From: Bordetella petrii
GTDB taxonomy: Bacteria > Pseudomonadota > Gammaproteobacteria > Burkholderiales > Burkholderiaceae_B
Direction: 5' to 3'
NCBI RefSeq assembly: GCF_000067205.1
Contig: NC_010170.1
Location: 3,348,001 to 3,412,000 of the forward strand
Length of the DNA stretch: 64,000 nucleotides
The notes under the pieces are model-generated. The model saw nothing but the letters and a program-made list of their open reading frames with translations. It was not told the DNA's origin and searched no databases. Below, in pieces: positions 34,656 to 43,418 of the stretch; the first letter of the stretch is position 1, and every line of letters starts with the position of its first letter. Position numbers and translations under genes: made by a program.

Positions 34656-36475
34656 GCATCGATTCCGGCTACCGCATGTTCACCACCCGGCCCGAGATCC
34701 TGGGCACTTTCGGGGTGGTGACCTCGACCCACTGGCTGGCCAGCAGCGCCGGCATGTCGCTGCTGGAACGCGGCGGCAACGCGTTCGACGCCGCCGTCGC
34801 CGCGGGCTTCGTGCTGCAGGTCGTCGAGCCGCACCTAGTGGGCCCGGCCGGCGAAGTGCCGGTGGTGTTCCATTCGGTGCGCACCGGCCGCACCGAAGTG
34901 CTGTGCGGGCAAGGCCCCACGCCGGCCGGCGCCACACTGGAACATTACCGTTCGCTGGGCCTCTCCCTGATCCCGGGCAATGGCTTGCTGCCGGCGGTGA
35001 TTCCCGGCGCGTTCGACGCGTGGATGCTGCTGCTGCGCGACCACGGCACCCTGCGCGTGCGCGACGTGCTCGAACCCGCCATTTATTACGCCGACCACGG
35101 GCACGCGCTGATGCCGCGTATCGCCAACACCATTGCCGGCCTGAAAGACTTCTTCACCACGCACTGGCCCACGACGGCCCAGGTATACCTGCCCGGCGGC
35201 ACGGCCCCGCAGGCCCGCAAGCTGTTCCGCAACCCGTGGCTGGCCGAAACCTGGCGCCGCGTGCTGCGCGAGGCCGAAGCGGTGGGCGGCGACCGCGAGC
35301 GCCAGATCGACGCGGCGCGCGATGCCTTCTACCGGGGCTTCGTGGCGCAGGCCATCGACCAGTACACGCGCAACACCGAAGTCATGGACGAAAGCGGCGC
35401 CCCGCACCGCGGCGTGCTCACCGCGCACGACATGGCCGGCTGGTCGGCCAGCTACGACGGGCCCGCCACTTATGACTACCACGGCTACACCGTAGCCAAG
35501 GCCGGCGCCTGGAGCCAGGGGCCCGTATTCCTGCAGACCCTGGCGCTGCTCAAGGGCCTGGACCTGCAAAGCCCCGGCCCCAATGGCGCCGAATTCGTGC
35601 ACCTGGTCACCGAGGCCATGAAGCTGGCTTTCGCCGACCGCGAGGCCTACTACGGCGACCCGTCCTTCGTGCGTGTGCCGCTGCAGCACCTGCTGTCGGA
35701 CGCCTACAGCGACGAGCGCCGCGCCCTCATCGGCCGGCTGGCCTCGCATGACCTGCAGCCCGGCCGGGTGCCGGGCTTCGAGGCGCAAGTCGACCGCGTC
35801 ATGGACGTGCTGGCGCGGCTGTCCAAGGTCACGCCAGTGGGCGCGGCCGGCAGCGAGCCCACGCTGGCCGACATGCGCGCTTCGGCCAAGCGGGGCGACA
35901 CCACGCACGTGGACGTGATCGACCGTTGGGGCAACATGGTTTCGGCCACGCCCTCGGGCGGCTGGCTGCAATCGTCGCCGGTCATTCCCGGCCTGGGCTT
36001 CCCGCTGAATACGCGTGCCCAGATGTTCTGGCTGGAACCCGGCCTGCCCGGCACCCTGGCGCCCGGCAAGCGGCCCCGCACCACGCTCACGCCATCGCTG
36101 GCGCTGCGCGACGGGCAACCCTATATGGTGTTCGGCACGCCCGGCGGCGACCAACAGGAACAATGGCAGCTGCTGCTGTTCCTGCGCCACGTGCATCATA
36201 GACTGAATCTGCAGGAAGCCATCGACCAGCCCATGTCGCACACCATGCACTTCCCTTCGTCGTTCTACCCGCGCGACCGCAAACCGGGGCACCTGGCGCT
36301 TGAGGCTTCATTCGGCCCCGACGTCATTGCCGATCTACGCGCGCGCGGCCACGTGATCGAAGAAGAGCCCGAATGGTCTACTGGTCGCCTGACCGCCGCC
36401 GCCCGCGACCCCGACGGCCTGCTGCACGCCGCGGCCACGCCCAGGTTGATGCAGGCGTACGCGGTGGGAAGGTAG
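34652..36475 (+). CDS. gamma-glutamyltransferase-family enzyme
   Basis: 607 residues from ATG 34652. N-terminal nucleophile hydrolase: the precursor is expected to be cleaved before the nucleophile Thr417 in RGDTTHVDVIDRWGNMVSATPSGGW, giving large and small subunits. Other family landmarks are LLERGGNAFDAAVAAGF (about 33-50), VGPAGEVPVVFHS and MVFGTPGGDQQEQ. It has no signal peptide, unlike periplasmic E. coli GGT and like the YwrD branch, so it probably acts in the cytoplasm. Translationally coupled to the substrate-binding protein. It may also be an acylase-type relative of GGT. Confidence 0.9.
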   Translation: MSIDSGYRMFTTRPEILGTFGVVTSTHWLASSAGMSLLERGGNAFDAAVAAGFVLQVVEPHLVGPAGEVPVVFHSVRTGRTEVLCGQGPTPAGATLEHYRSLGLSLIPGNGLLPAVIPGAFDAWMLLLRDHGTLRVRDVLEPAIYYADHGHALMPRIANTIAGLKDFFTTHWPTTAQVYLPGGTAPQARKLFRNPWLAETWRRVLREAEAVGGDRERQIDAARDAFYRGFVAQAIDQYTRNTEVMDESGAPHRGVLTAHDMAGWSASYDGPATYDYHGYTVAKAGAWSQGPVFLQTLALLKGLDLQSPGPNGAEFVHLVTEAMKLAFADREAYYGDPSFVRVPLQHLLSDAYSDERRALIGRLASHDLQPGRVPGFEAQVDRVMDVLARLSKVTPVGAAGSEPTLADMRASAKRGDTTHVDVIDRWGNMVSATPSGGWLQSSPVIPGLGFPLNTRAQMFWLEPGLPGTLAPGKRPRTTLTPSLALRDGQPYMVFGTPGGDQQEQWQLLLFLRHVHHRLNLQEAIDQPMSHTMHFPSSFYPRDRKPGHLALEASFGPDVIADLRARGHVIEEEPEWSTGRLTAAARDPDGLLHAAATPRLMQAYAVGR

Positions 36476-36480
36476 CAGCC

Positions 36481-36924
36481 ATGCGCGTCGAGATCTCCCG
36501 CGTGACGCACGCCGACGATGTGCTGGCGCAGGCCTTCGCGCGCCTGCTGCAGCAACTGTCGCGCACGGCGCCCGTCCTGACGCGGGCCGACCTGCAGGCC
36601 ATCGTCGATGCTCCCGGCACCGAAGTATTCATTGCAAAATCCCTGGCGGATGGCCGTGTCGTGGGCACCCTGACCCTGGTGCACTTCCGCATTCCCACCG
36701 GAGTGCGCGCCTGGATCGAAGATGTCGTGGTGGACGGCGAAGCGCGCGGGCTGGGCGCGGGCGCGGCGCTGACGCACGCCGCGATCACCCGCAGCCGGGA
36801 GCTGGGCGCCAAAACGCTGGACCTCACCTCCAACCCCAGCCGGCAGGCCGCGCACCGACTGTATGAATCCTGCGGCTTTGCGCTACGCGACACGCGGGTG
36901 TACCGCCATCAGGGGCGTGCCTGA
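36481..36924 (+). CDS. GNAT-family N-acetyltransferase
   Basis: 147 residues from ATG 36481, 5 bp after the GGT stop. GNAT fold with VVDGEARGLGAGAALTHAAI: the R-G-L-G-A-G loop at about 91-96 binds acetyl-CoA; LDLTSNPSRQAAHRLYESCGFALRDTRVYR is the usual C-terminal half. Cytoplasmic. Its place as third gene of the peptide-binding/GGT unit suggests it acetylates a product of that route, for instance an amino acid, but this is inference. Confidence 0.88.
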   Translation: MRVEISRVTHADDVLAQAFARLLQQLSRTAPVLTRADLQAIVDAPGTEVFIAKSLADGRVVGTLTLVHFRIPTGVRAWIEDVVVDGEARGLGAGAALTHAAITRSRELGAKTLDLTSNPSRQAAHRLYESCGFALRDTRVYRHQGRA

Positions 36925-36958
36925 AAATCTCATCCACGCGCCGGCCACACGGGCCGGC

Positions 36959-37663
36959 TCACCCTTTGCGCACGTAATCCGGATAGCACTCGCAGATCTC
37001 GTCCACCTGGCTCAGCGTGCCCGACAGGTGTTCGCGCAGCGCTTCCTGCGCGCCGGCGGCGTCTTGCCGCGCGATTGCATCCACGATCCGCTGGTGGTCG
37101 CGCAAGATGCGGTCCGCCTTGCCCGCTTCGGGCAGGTGCAGCCTGCGCAGCCGGTCTACATGGCCACTGTAGCGCTGTTCCAGTTCCCATAGTCCCGCCA
37201 CGCCGGCCGCCTCGTGCATCTCGCGGTGAAAGGCCCGGTCGGCATCCAGGAAGCCCTGGTAGCGGTCGGCGCCACGGTTGGCGCGCTGCCTGTCGATGTG
37301 GGCGCGCAGCCGCTCGACCAATGCCGGGTCGTGTCGCCCGGCCAGCACTCGCACGATTTCCAGCTCGAGCGAGCGGCGCAGAAAATGCGCCTGGCGCGCC
37401 GCCGCGATGTCGATGCGGCTCACCGCCGTCGTGTGCTGGGGGTAGATATCCACCAGCCCTTCGTCGCGCAACTGGCTCAGCGCGTCGCGAATGGGCGTCT
37501 GGCTGAGTCCGAAGGCTTCGGCCAGCTCGCCGCGCGCCAGGGGCTCGCCGGGCTTGAGATCCAGCGACACGATCAGGTCGCGCAGTTTTTCAAAGACCTG
37601 GGGCGCGGCATGGCGCGAACGGTCCAGGCGCAGGTCGACAGGCAGGGCTTGCAGCGTAGACAT
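36959..37663 (-). CDS. GntR-family regulator, FCD subfamily
   Basis: 234 residues from ATG 37663; a TTG at 37678 would add five. Winged helix at about 20-80 (LARGELAEAFGLSQTPIRDALSQLRDEGLV), FCD effector domain at about 90-215 with DADRAFHREMHEAAGV and RYSGHVDRLRRLHL, including the Asp/His metal ligands of the subfamily. It faces the IlvD/Edd dehydratase gene across 107 bp that contain a perfect 14-bp palindrome. It should repress that operon until a sugar acid or its keto product binds. Confidence 0.9.
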   Translation of the reverse strand: MSTLQALPVDLRLDRSRHAAPQVFEKLRDLIVSLDLKPGEPLARGELAEAFGLSQTPIRDALSQLRDEGLVDIYPQHTTAVSRIDIAAARQAHFLRRSLELEIVRVLAGRHDPALVERLRAHIDRQRANRGADRYQGFLDADRAFHREMHEAAGVAGLWELEQRYSGHVDRLRRLHLPEAGKADRILRDHQRIVDAIARQDAAGAQEALREHLSGTLSQVDEICECYPDYVRKG

Positions 37664-37721
37664 AGGCGAATCGGACAACAGCGATGACCCCCGATTGTAC
37701 CGGCCACCGCGCCATTGACGT

Positions 37722-37735
37722 ACTAATATATTAGT
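37722..37735. promoter_or_regulatory. perfect 14-bp palindrome, probable GntR operator
   Basis: ACTAATATATTAGT in the divergent region between the GntR gene and the dehydratase gene. It lies about 36 bp before the dehydratase ATG and probably overlaps its -10 region, as expected for a repressor site. FCD-type GntR proteins often bind short AT-rich palindromes. Confidence 0.7.
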
Positions 37736-37770
37736 GTTTTAATCCTTCAACCCTGTCACGAATAGCGCTT

Positions 37771-39504
37771 ATGACCCGCTCTTACAACGACCTGCGCAGC
37801 GCCCGCTGGATGGCGCATGACGACCTGCGCTCTTTCGGCCATCGCTCGCGCATGATGCAAATGGGCTATGGCCCGCAAGACTGGGCAGGCCGTCCGGTAA
37901 TCGCCATCATCAACACGTGGTCCGACCTGAACCCCTGCCATAGCCACTTCAAGCAGCGGGTCGACGACGTCAAGCGCGGCGTCTTGCAAGCGGGCGGCTT
38001 TCCGGTGGAACTGCCGGCCATTTCGGTGTCGGAGTCGTTCGTCAAGCCCACCACCATGCTGTACCGCAACTTCCTGGCGATGGAAACCGAAGAGCTGCTG
38101 CGCAGCCACCCGGTCGATGGCGCGGTGCTGATGGGCGGCTGCGACAAGACCACGCCCGGCCTGATCATGGGCGCCATCAGCGCCAACCTGCCCTGCATCT
38201 ACCTGCCCGCCGGCCCCATGCTGCGCGGCAACTGGAAAGGCAAGGTGCTGGGCTCGGGCTCCGATGCCTGGAAGCTGTGGGACGAACGCCGCGCCGGCAA
38301 CATCACCAAACAAGACTGGACCGAAGTCGAAGGCGGCATCGCGCGCAGCTACGGCACCTGCATGACCATGGGCACGGCCAGCACCATGACCGCCATCGCC
38401 GAAGCCATCGGCCTGACGCTGCCAGGCGCCTCGTCGATCCCGGCGGCCGACGTCAACCACATGCGCATGTCGGCAGAATGCGGCCGGCGCGTGGTCGAGA
38501 TGGTCTGGGAAAACCTCGCCCCCCAAAAGATACTGACGCACGCCTCGTTCAAGAACGCCATCAACGTAGCCATGGCCATGGGCTGTTCCACCAATGCCAT
38601 CGTGCACCTGGTGGCCATGTCGCGCCGCGCCGGTTGCGCCGTGGACCTGGAAGACTTCGACGCGGCCAGCCGCGAAGTGCCCGTTATCGCCAACATCCGG
38701 CCCAGCGGCGACACCTACCTGATGGAAGACTTCTATTACGCCGGCGGCCTGCCCGGCCTCATGTCGCGGTTGGCCGGCAGCCACCTGGACCTGTCGGCGG
38801 CCACGGTCACCGGTCGCAGCTTGGGCGAGAACATCGCCGGCGCCCAGGTCTACAACGACGATGTGATCCGCCCGCTGGAGCAGGCCATATACCAGGAAGG
38901 CGCGCTCGCGGTATTGAAAGGCAACCTGGCGCCCGATGGCTGCGTGATCAAGCCCAGCGCCTGTGCGCCGCGCTACCTGCGGCACACTGGCCCGGCGCTG
39001 GTGTTCGACGACTACCCCAGCATGAAAGCCGCCGTCGAAGACGAGAGCCTCGACGTCACGGCCGACCACATCCTGATCCTGCGCAACGCCGGCCCGCAAG
39101 GCGGGCCCGGCATGCCCGAATGGGGCATGCTGCCAATTCCAGTGAAGCTGGTGAAACAGGGCGTGCGCGACATGCTGCGCCTGTCCGACGCCCGCATGAG
39201 CGGCACCAGCTATGGCGCCTGCATTCTGCACGCCGCCCCCGAGGCATATGTGGGCGGACCGCTGGCGCTGGTGCGCACCGGCGACCTCATCACCGTCGAT
39301 GTACCCGCGCGCCGCATCCACCTGAACGTCAGCGACGCCGAGCTGGCCGAGCGCCGCGCCGCCTGGGTGGCGCCGCCCAGGCGCTACGAGCGCGGCTACG
39401 GATGGATGTATGCCCAGCACATCCTGCAGGCCAACGAAGGCTGCGACTTCGATTTCCTGGGAACCGGCTTCGGCGCGCCTGTGGCCGAGCCCGACATTTT
39501 TTGA
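37771..39504 (+). CDS. IlvD/Edd-family dehydratase (sugar-acid dehydratase type)
   Basis: 577 residues. Cluster-ligand cysteines C56 (DLNPCHSHF), C124 (GGCDKTTPG) and C197 (SYGTCMTMG) match the [2Fe-2S] site of the arabinonate/xylonate branch; K126 is the candidate carbamylated Mg ligand. FeS-dependent dehydratases of this family remove water from aldonic acids or dihydroxy acids to give 2-keto-3-deoxy acids. The neighbours (RraA-like aldolase, Bug receptor, GntR) are catabolic, not valine/isoleucine synthesis, so a sugar acid such as arabinonate, xylonate or a dihydroxydicarboxylate is the likely substrate. Alternative: a second IlvD. Confidence 0.9.
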   Translation: MTRSYNDLRSARWMAHDDLRSFGHRSRMMQMGYGPQDWAGRPVIAIINTWSDLNPCHSHFKQRVDDVKRGVLQAGGFPVELPAISVSESFVKPTTMLYRNFLAMETEELLRSHPVDGAVLMGGCDKTTPGLIMGAISANLPCIYLPAGPMLRGNWKGKVLGSGSDAWKLWDERRAGNITKQDWTEVEGGIARSYGTCMTMGTASTMTAIAEAIGLTLPGASSIPAADVNHMRMSAECGRRVVEMVWENLAPQKILTHASFKNAINVAMAMGCSTNAIVHLVAMSRRAGCAVDLEDFDAASREVPVIANIRPSGDTYLMEDFYYAGGLPGLMSRLAGSHLDLSAATVTGRSLGENIAGAQVYNDDVIRPLEQAIYQEGALAVLKGNLAPDGCVIKPSACAPRYLRHTGPALVFDDYPSMKAAVEDESLDVTADHILILRNAGPQGGPGMPEWGMLPIPVKLVKQGVRDMLRLSDARMSGTSYGACILHAAPEAYVGGPLALVRTGDLITVDVPARRIHLNVSDAELAERRAAWVAPPRRYERGYGWMYAQHILQANEGCDFDFLGTGFGAPVAEPDIF

Positions 39505-39539
39505 ACCGCGACATCGCCCGTCTCCACCACGACATCGCC

Positions 39540-40259
39540 ATGACCACCCTGTCCGACACCACCCGCGCCCGCCTGGCCGCGGTCAGCACCGCCACGCTGT
39601 GCACCGCCCTGTTCAAGCGCGGCCTGCGCAACCAGTTCATCCAGGACGTGCGTCCGCTGCGCCCCGGCGTGCCCAACATGGTGGGCCCCGCCTATACGCT
39701 GCGCTACATTCCGGCCCGCGAAGACCTGAATCCCATCCAGGTTTTCGAAAACCCGCGGCACCCTCAGCGCGTGGCGGTCGAATCCTGCCCTGCCGGCGCG
39801 GTGCTGGTAATGGACAGCCGCAAAGACGCCCGCGCGGCGTCGGCCGGCTCGATCCTGGTGACGCGCCTGATGAAGCGTGGCGTGGCCGGCGTGGTTACCG
39901 ACGGCGGTTTTCGCGATTCGCCCGAGATCGCCCAGCTGGACATCCCCGCCTATCACCAGCGCCCCTCGGCGCCCACCAACCTGACGCTGCACCAGGCCCT
40001 GGACCTGAACGTGCCCATTGGGTGCGGCGACGTGGCGGTGTTCCCGGGTGACATCGTGGTAGGCGACAGCGAAGGCGTGGTGGTGATTCCCGCCGGCATC
40101 GCCGACGACGTCGCGCGCGAGGCCGAGGAAATGACCGCATTCGAAGACTTCGTCACCAGCGAAGTACTGGCCGGCCGCAGCATCGTCGGCCTGTACCCGC
40201 CCACCGATCCCGTTACGCGCGAACGCTATGCCGCGTGGCGCGCACAGCACGGGCGCTGA
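39540..40259 (+). CDS. RraA-like aldolase (HMG/CHA aldolase family)
   Basis: 239 residues from ATG 39540; the frame is open upstream within the dehydratase gene but in another reading frame. RraA fold with the aldolase motif VVTDGGFRD (D121, R125, D126) and GCGDVAVFPGDIVVGDSEGVVVIP, which in 4-hydroxy-4-methyl-2-oxoglutarate aldolases hold Mg and pyruvate enolate. True RraA ribonuclease inhibitors are about 160 residues; this longer form is the enzyme-type. It probably cleaves or decarboxylates the 2-keto acid made by the dehydratase. Gap 35 bp. Confidence 0.85.
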   Translation: MTTLSDTTRARLAAVSTATLCTALFKRGLRNQFIQDVRPLRPGVPNMVGPAYTLRYIPAREDLNPIQVFENPRHPQRVAVESCPAGAVLVMDSRKDARAASAGSILVTRLMKRGVAGVVTDGGFRDSPEIAQLDIPAYHQRPSAPTNLTLHQALDLNVPIGCGDVAVFPGDIVVGDSEGVVVIPAGIADDVAREAEEMTAFEDFVTSEVLAGRSIVGLYPPTDPVTRERYAAWRAQHGR

Positions 40260-40308
40260 GACGCGCCGTCATCGTTCCATACCTACACCCACAACACGGA
40301 GACAACTC

Positions 40309-41298
40309 ATGAACCTGATCCGACGCCGCCGTCTGGCGCTGACCCTGGCGGCGGCCGCGCTGGCCGCCGCCGGGCTGCCCGCCCACGCCGCCGATTGGCC
40401 CAACGACAAAGCCATTTCGTATGTCGTGCCGTTTACGGTGGGCGGCTCCACCGACGTGGTGGGCCGCCTGCTGGCGCAGAAGCTGGGCGAACGCCTGCAC
40501 CAGAGCGTGGTGGTGGAAAACAAGCCGGGCGCGGCCGGCGCCATTGGCGCGGCCTATGTGGCCAAGGCGCCGGCCGACGGCTATACCCTGTTCGGCGGCA
40601 CCATCAGCACCCACGCCATCAACGCCAGCCTGTACAAAAACCTGCGGTACGACCCGGTCAAGGATTTCGAGCCGATCGCGCTGGTGGCCACGCTGCCCAA
40701 CGTGCTACTGGTGGATCCAAACCTGGGCGTGAATTCAGTGGCCGAGCTGATCGCATTGCTCAAGCGCGAGCCGGCCAAGCGCACGTTCGCCTCGTCCGGC
40801 CCGGGCACCTCCACGCACCTGGCCGGCGAACTCTTCGCCGACACTATCGGCGTGCCGCTGACACACGTGCCTTACAAGGGCACCCCGCCCGCCATGGTGG
40901 ATGTCTCGTCAGGCGCCGTGACCTTCATGTTCGACCAGATGACGGCCGCCCTACCCTTACTGCAGAACGGCAAACTGAAACTGCTGGCCGTGACCACGCC
41001 CAGGCGCATCGCGCTGTCCCCCGATACGCCCACCATGGAAGAAGCCGGCGTGGCGGGCTTCCAGATGGCGTCGTGGCAGGCGGTGTACGCCCCCAAAGGC
41101 ACGCCCAAGCCCATCGTCGACCGCCTGTCGAAAGAAATCGCCGCCATCCTGAAAGAACCCGACGTGCAGGAAAAACTGGGCAAGACCATGGGAATGGAAC
41201 TGGTGGGCAGCACACCCGAACAACTGCGCGACCTGATGGCCAGCGAGATTCCCCGCTGGGCCGAAGTGGTGAAGAAGTCGGGCGCGAGCGTGGATTGA
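40309..41298 (+). CDS. Bug/TctC-family periplasmic solute receptor
   Basis: 329 residues from ATG 40309 (site ACACGGAGACAACTC). Signal peptide cleaved at AHA-ADW (27), Bug core with ISYVVPFTVGGSTDVVGRLLAQ, VVENKPGAAGAIGAAYV, SLYKNLRYDP and LTHVPYKGTPPAMVDV. It is the third gene of the dehydratase operon, so its ligand is probably the sugar acid or dicarboxylate degraded there. No TctAB membrane genes are nearby. The second Bug gene of the window after 19458. Confidence 0.93.
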   Translation: MNLIRRRRLALTLAAAALAAAGLPAHAADWPNDKAISYVVPFTVGGSTDVVGRLLAQKLGERLHQSVVVENKPGAAGAIGAAYVAKAPADGYTLFGGTISTHAINASLYKNLRYDPVKDFEPIALVATLPNVLLVDPNLGVNSVAELIALLKREPAKRTFASSGPGTSTHLAGELFADTIGVPLTHVPYKGTPPAMVDVSSGAVTFMFDQMTAALPLLQNGKLKLLAVTTPRRIALSPDTPTMEEAGVAGFQMASWQAVYAPKGTPKPIVDRLSKEIAAILKEPDVQEKLGKTMGMELVGSTPEQLRDLMASEIPRWAEVVKKSGASVD

Positions 41299-41323
41299 AG
41301 CGCGCAACCGAAGACGCCCACCT

Positions 41324-42286
41324 TTACAGGTACCGCTCCCGATACCCCACGGGCGACATTCCGCAGTATTTGCTGAAAATATCGCGGAACGCCTTGGTGT
41401 CGCTGTAGCCGACTTCGTACATGACCTCGGCCACGGTTTTCCGGGAGCTTTCCAGCTGTTTCTTCGCCGCCTCGACGCGTATGCGCTGCAGGTACTCGAC
41501 GATGCTGTTGCCGGTAGCCTGGCGGAACCGCCGTTCCAGCGTGCGGCGCCCCAACGCGTAGCGTTCGGCCAGCGCCTCGACCGTCAGGCGCTCGGCATAG
41601 CGGGTTTCGATATGCTGCTGCACAGCCAGCACGGTGTCGTCGGCATGCGCCTTGTGGCCCACGAACACTGAAAACGGCAACTGGCTCTGGCGGCTCCAGT
41701 CCAGCTGGAAAAACTTGGCGCACCAGATGGCGGTATCTCGGTCGGTGTGCTTTTCTATCAGGTGCAGCACCAGGTGCGCGGCCGAGAATGCGCCGCCGCT
41801 GGTGTACAGTCCCTGCTCGGCCATGACGATGCGATCGCAAACCCATTGCACCGCCGGAAACCATTGGGCATACAGCGACTGCGCCGCCCAGTGCACCACC
41901 GCGCGGCGGCCGTCCAGCAGGCCCGCCGCCGCCGGCAACGCTGCGCCCAGGCACAGGCAGGCCAGCTCGCCCCCGTTCTTGTAATACTGCGCCACCCAGT
42001 CGACCAGTTCCTGGTTGTCGGCCACGGCGCCCGGCCCGGGAGCCAGCAGCGGCGGCACGATGCAGATGTCCACCGCCCCCGCGTCGGCCAGCGTGGCGTC
42101 GGCCCGCACCTGGATGCGGCCCTCGTCCAGCAGCACCTGCGGCGCGGCCGCCACCAGGCGCACGGCAAAGCGCGGCTCGCGCCCTTGCGCCCGCAGGTAC
42201 TCGTTCGCCGCCATGAAACCATGGCGGGCAGTTTCCAGCGACGCAATATTGGCCCCGGCGGGCAACAGGAAGGCGACGTTTTTCAT
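41324..42286 (-). CDS. GlxA-family AraC-type regulator
   Basis: 320 residues from ATG 42286 (MKNVAFLLPAGANIASLE); longer starts exist, up to 42382. DJ-1/PfpI-like domain 1-190 with the elbow cysteine C112 in ACLCLGAALPAAAG, then the AraC double helix-turn-helix (about 215-318: LTVEALAERYALGRRTLERRFRQATG, TVAEVMYEVGYSDTKAFRDIFSKYCG). It ends by the convergent Bug gene and is divergent from the DUF1428 gene, with 134 bp between starts, which it may regulate. Confidence 0.9.
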   Translation of the reverse strand: MKNVAFLLPAGANIASLETARHGFMAANEYLRAQGREPRFAVRLVAAAPQVLLDEGRIQVRADATLADAGAVDICIVPPLLAPGPGAVADNQELVDWVAQYYKNGGELACLCLGAALPAAAGLLDGRRAVVHWAAQSLYAQWFPAVQWVCDRIVMAEQGLYTSGGAFSAAHLVLHLIEKHTDRDTAIWCAKFFQLDWSRQSQLPFSVFVGHKAHADDTVLAVQQHIETRYAERLTVEALAERYALGRRTLERRFRQATGNSIVEYLQRIRVEAAKKQLESSRKTVAEVMYEVGYSDTKAFRDIFSKYCGMSPVGYRERYL

Positions 42287-42420
42287 GGCGCCAGCATACT
42301 GCCGCATGGCTGTCGCAATCCACCCGCAAGATTGTCGCAATTCCCCATCTGCGGCGGCCCGTTTTCCCGATACAGTACTCATTCGGCCTCGCGGGCCTAA
42401 CCAGAACCAGGAGCATTGCC

Positions 42421-42780
42421 ATGCAAGAACAGTACGTCGACGGTTTCCTGCTTGCTATCCCGAAAGACAAGCTGGATACCTATCAGGCCATGGCCTCGAC
42501 CGCAGGCGCCGTCTGGAAAGAACACGGCGCGCTCGATTACCGCGAATGCGTGGGCGACGAGCTGCACGCAGACCCGAATTGCGCGTCGTTCGCCCAGGCC
42601 GCCGGCGCGGGCGAAGACGAGGTCGTCGTCTTTGCCTGGATTCTGTACCCCAGCAAAGCCGACCGCGACCGCACCAACGCCGCCGTCATGGCCGACCCGC
42701 GCCTGGCCCATTGCGAAGAAGGCGTGTTCGACATGAAACGCATGGCCTGGGGCGGCTTTCGCACGCTGGTCGCGGCATAG
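42421..42780 (+). CDS. DUF1428 family protein
   Basis: 119 residues matching DUF1428 (YbaA type): YVDGFLLAIPKDKLDTYQAMA at the start, HGALDYRECVGDEL, and the terminal FDMKRMAWGGFRTLV. These are small ferredoxin-like alpha-beta-barrel proteins related to dimeric antibiotic-biosynthesis monooxygenase-like folds; function not established. Ribosome site AACCAGGAGCATTGCC is good. It stands opposite the GlxA regulator and before a VOC gene, 106 bp downstream. Confidence 0.85.
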   Translation: MQEQYVDGFLLAIPKDKLDTYQAMASTAGAVWKEHGALDYRECVGDELHADPNCASFAQAAGAGEDEVVVFAWILYPSKADRDRTNAAVMADPRLAHCEEGVFDMKRMAWGGFRTLVAA

Positions 42781-42886
42781 CGCCGCGGTTAAAAAAAAAG
42801 GCCCGGCTGTCGATCCGGCGCCGCGCCAATCGTCGTACTCACACAAGCGGCCTGCCATCCCGGCGCCGCCCCCTCTGGAGCCCAAC

Positions 42887-43366
42887 ATGGCCACCGTGAA
42901 ACCCATTCCCGCCGATATGCACGCCGTGACGCCGCACCTGATTTGCGACGGCGCCGCCCGCGCCATCGATTTCTACGTCCAGGCCTTCGACGCAATCGAA
43001 CTGGCGCGCCTGCCCGGCCCCGAAGGCAAGATCATGCACGCCAGCGTGCGCATCGGCGACTCCACGCTGATGCTGGCCGATGCCTTTCCCAATTGTGGCC
43101 CGAACGACCCCACCGCCCTGAACGGCTCGCCGGTGATCCTGCACCTGTACGTCGAAGACGTCGACGCCACCATGGCCCGCGCCCAGGCAGCCGGCGCCAC
43201 CATCACCATGCCGGCGCAAGATATGTTCTGGGGCGACCGCTACGGCCAGCTGACCGACCCGCTGGGGCACCGGTGGTCGGTGGCCACGCACCAGCACGAC
43301 TACACGCCCGAGCAGATCCAGGAAAACATGCGCGCCGCGTTTCCTGACGGTTGCGGCCAATCGTAA
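42887..43366 (+). CDS. VOC/glyoxalase-like protein (PhnB-type)
   Basis: 159 residues. PhnB/YdcJ-like VOC fold: VTPHLICDGAARAIDFYVQAFDA, then IMHASVRIGDSTLMLADAF, LHLYVEDVDATMARAQAAGA, FWGDRYGQLTDPLGHRWSVATH. Two beta-alpha-beta-beta-beta units; the H and E metal positions are only partly clear (H in the first strand, D in the last). It may act in resistance or detoxification; exact role unknown. It stands alone, ending at a hairpin shared with the convergent GNAT gene. Confidence 0.85.
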   Translation: MATVKPIPADMHAVTPHLICDGAARAIDFYVQAFDAIELARLPGPEGKIMHASVRIGDSTLMLADAFPNCGPNDPTALNGSPVILHLYVEDVDATMARAQAAGATITMPAQDMFWGDRYGQLTDPLGHRWSVATHQHDYTPEQIQENMRAAFPDGCGQS

Positions 43367-43373
43367 TCGCGAC

Positions 43374-43407
43374 GGCCGCGGGGCCGCGCAGCGGCAGTCC
43401 CGCGGCC
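43374..43407. terminator. terminator hairpin between VOC and GNAT genes
   Basis: Outer stem GGCCGCGGG (43374-43382) with CCCGCGGCC (43399-43407); inner stem GCCGC-GCA-GCGGC (43383-43395) and a 3-base bulge. It lies between two convergent genes and should stop transcription both ways. No T-run. Confidence 0.7.
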
Positions 43408-43418
43408 CTATGGCCAGC

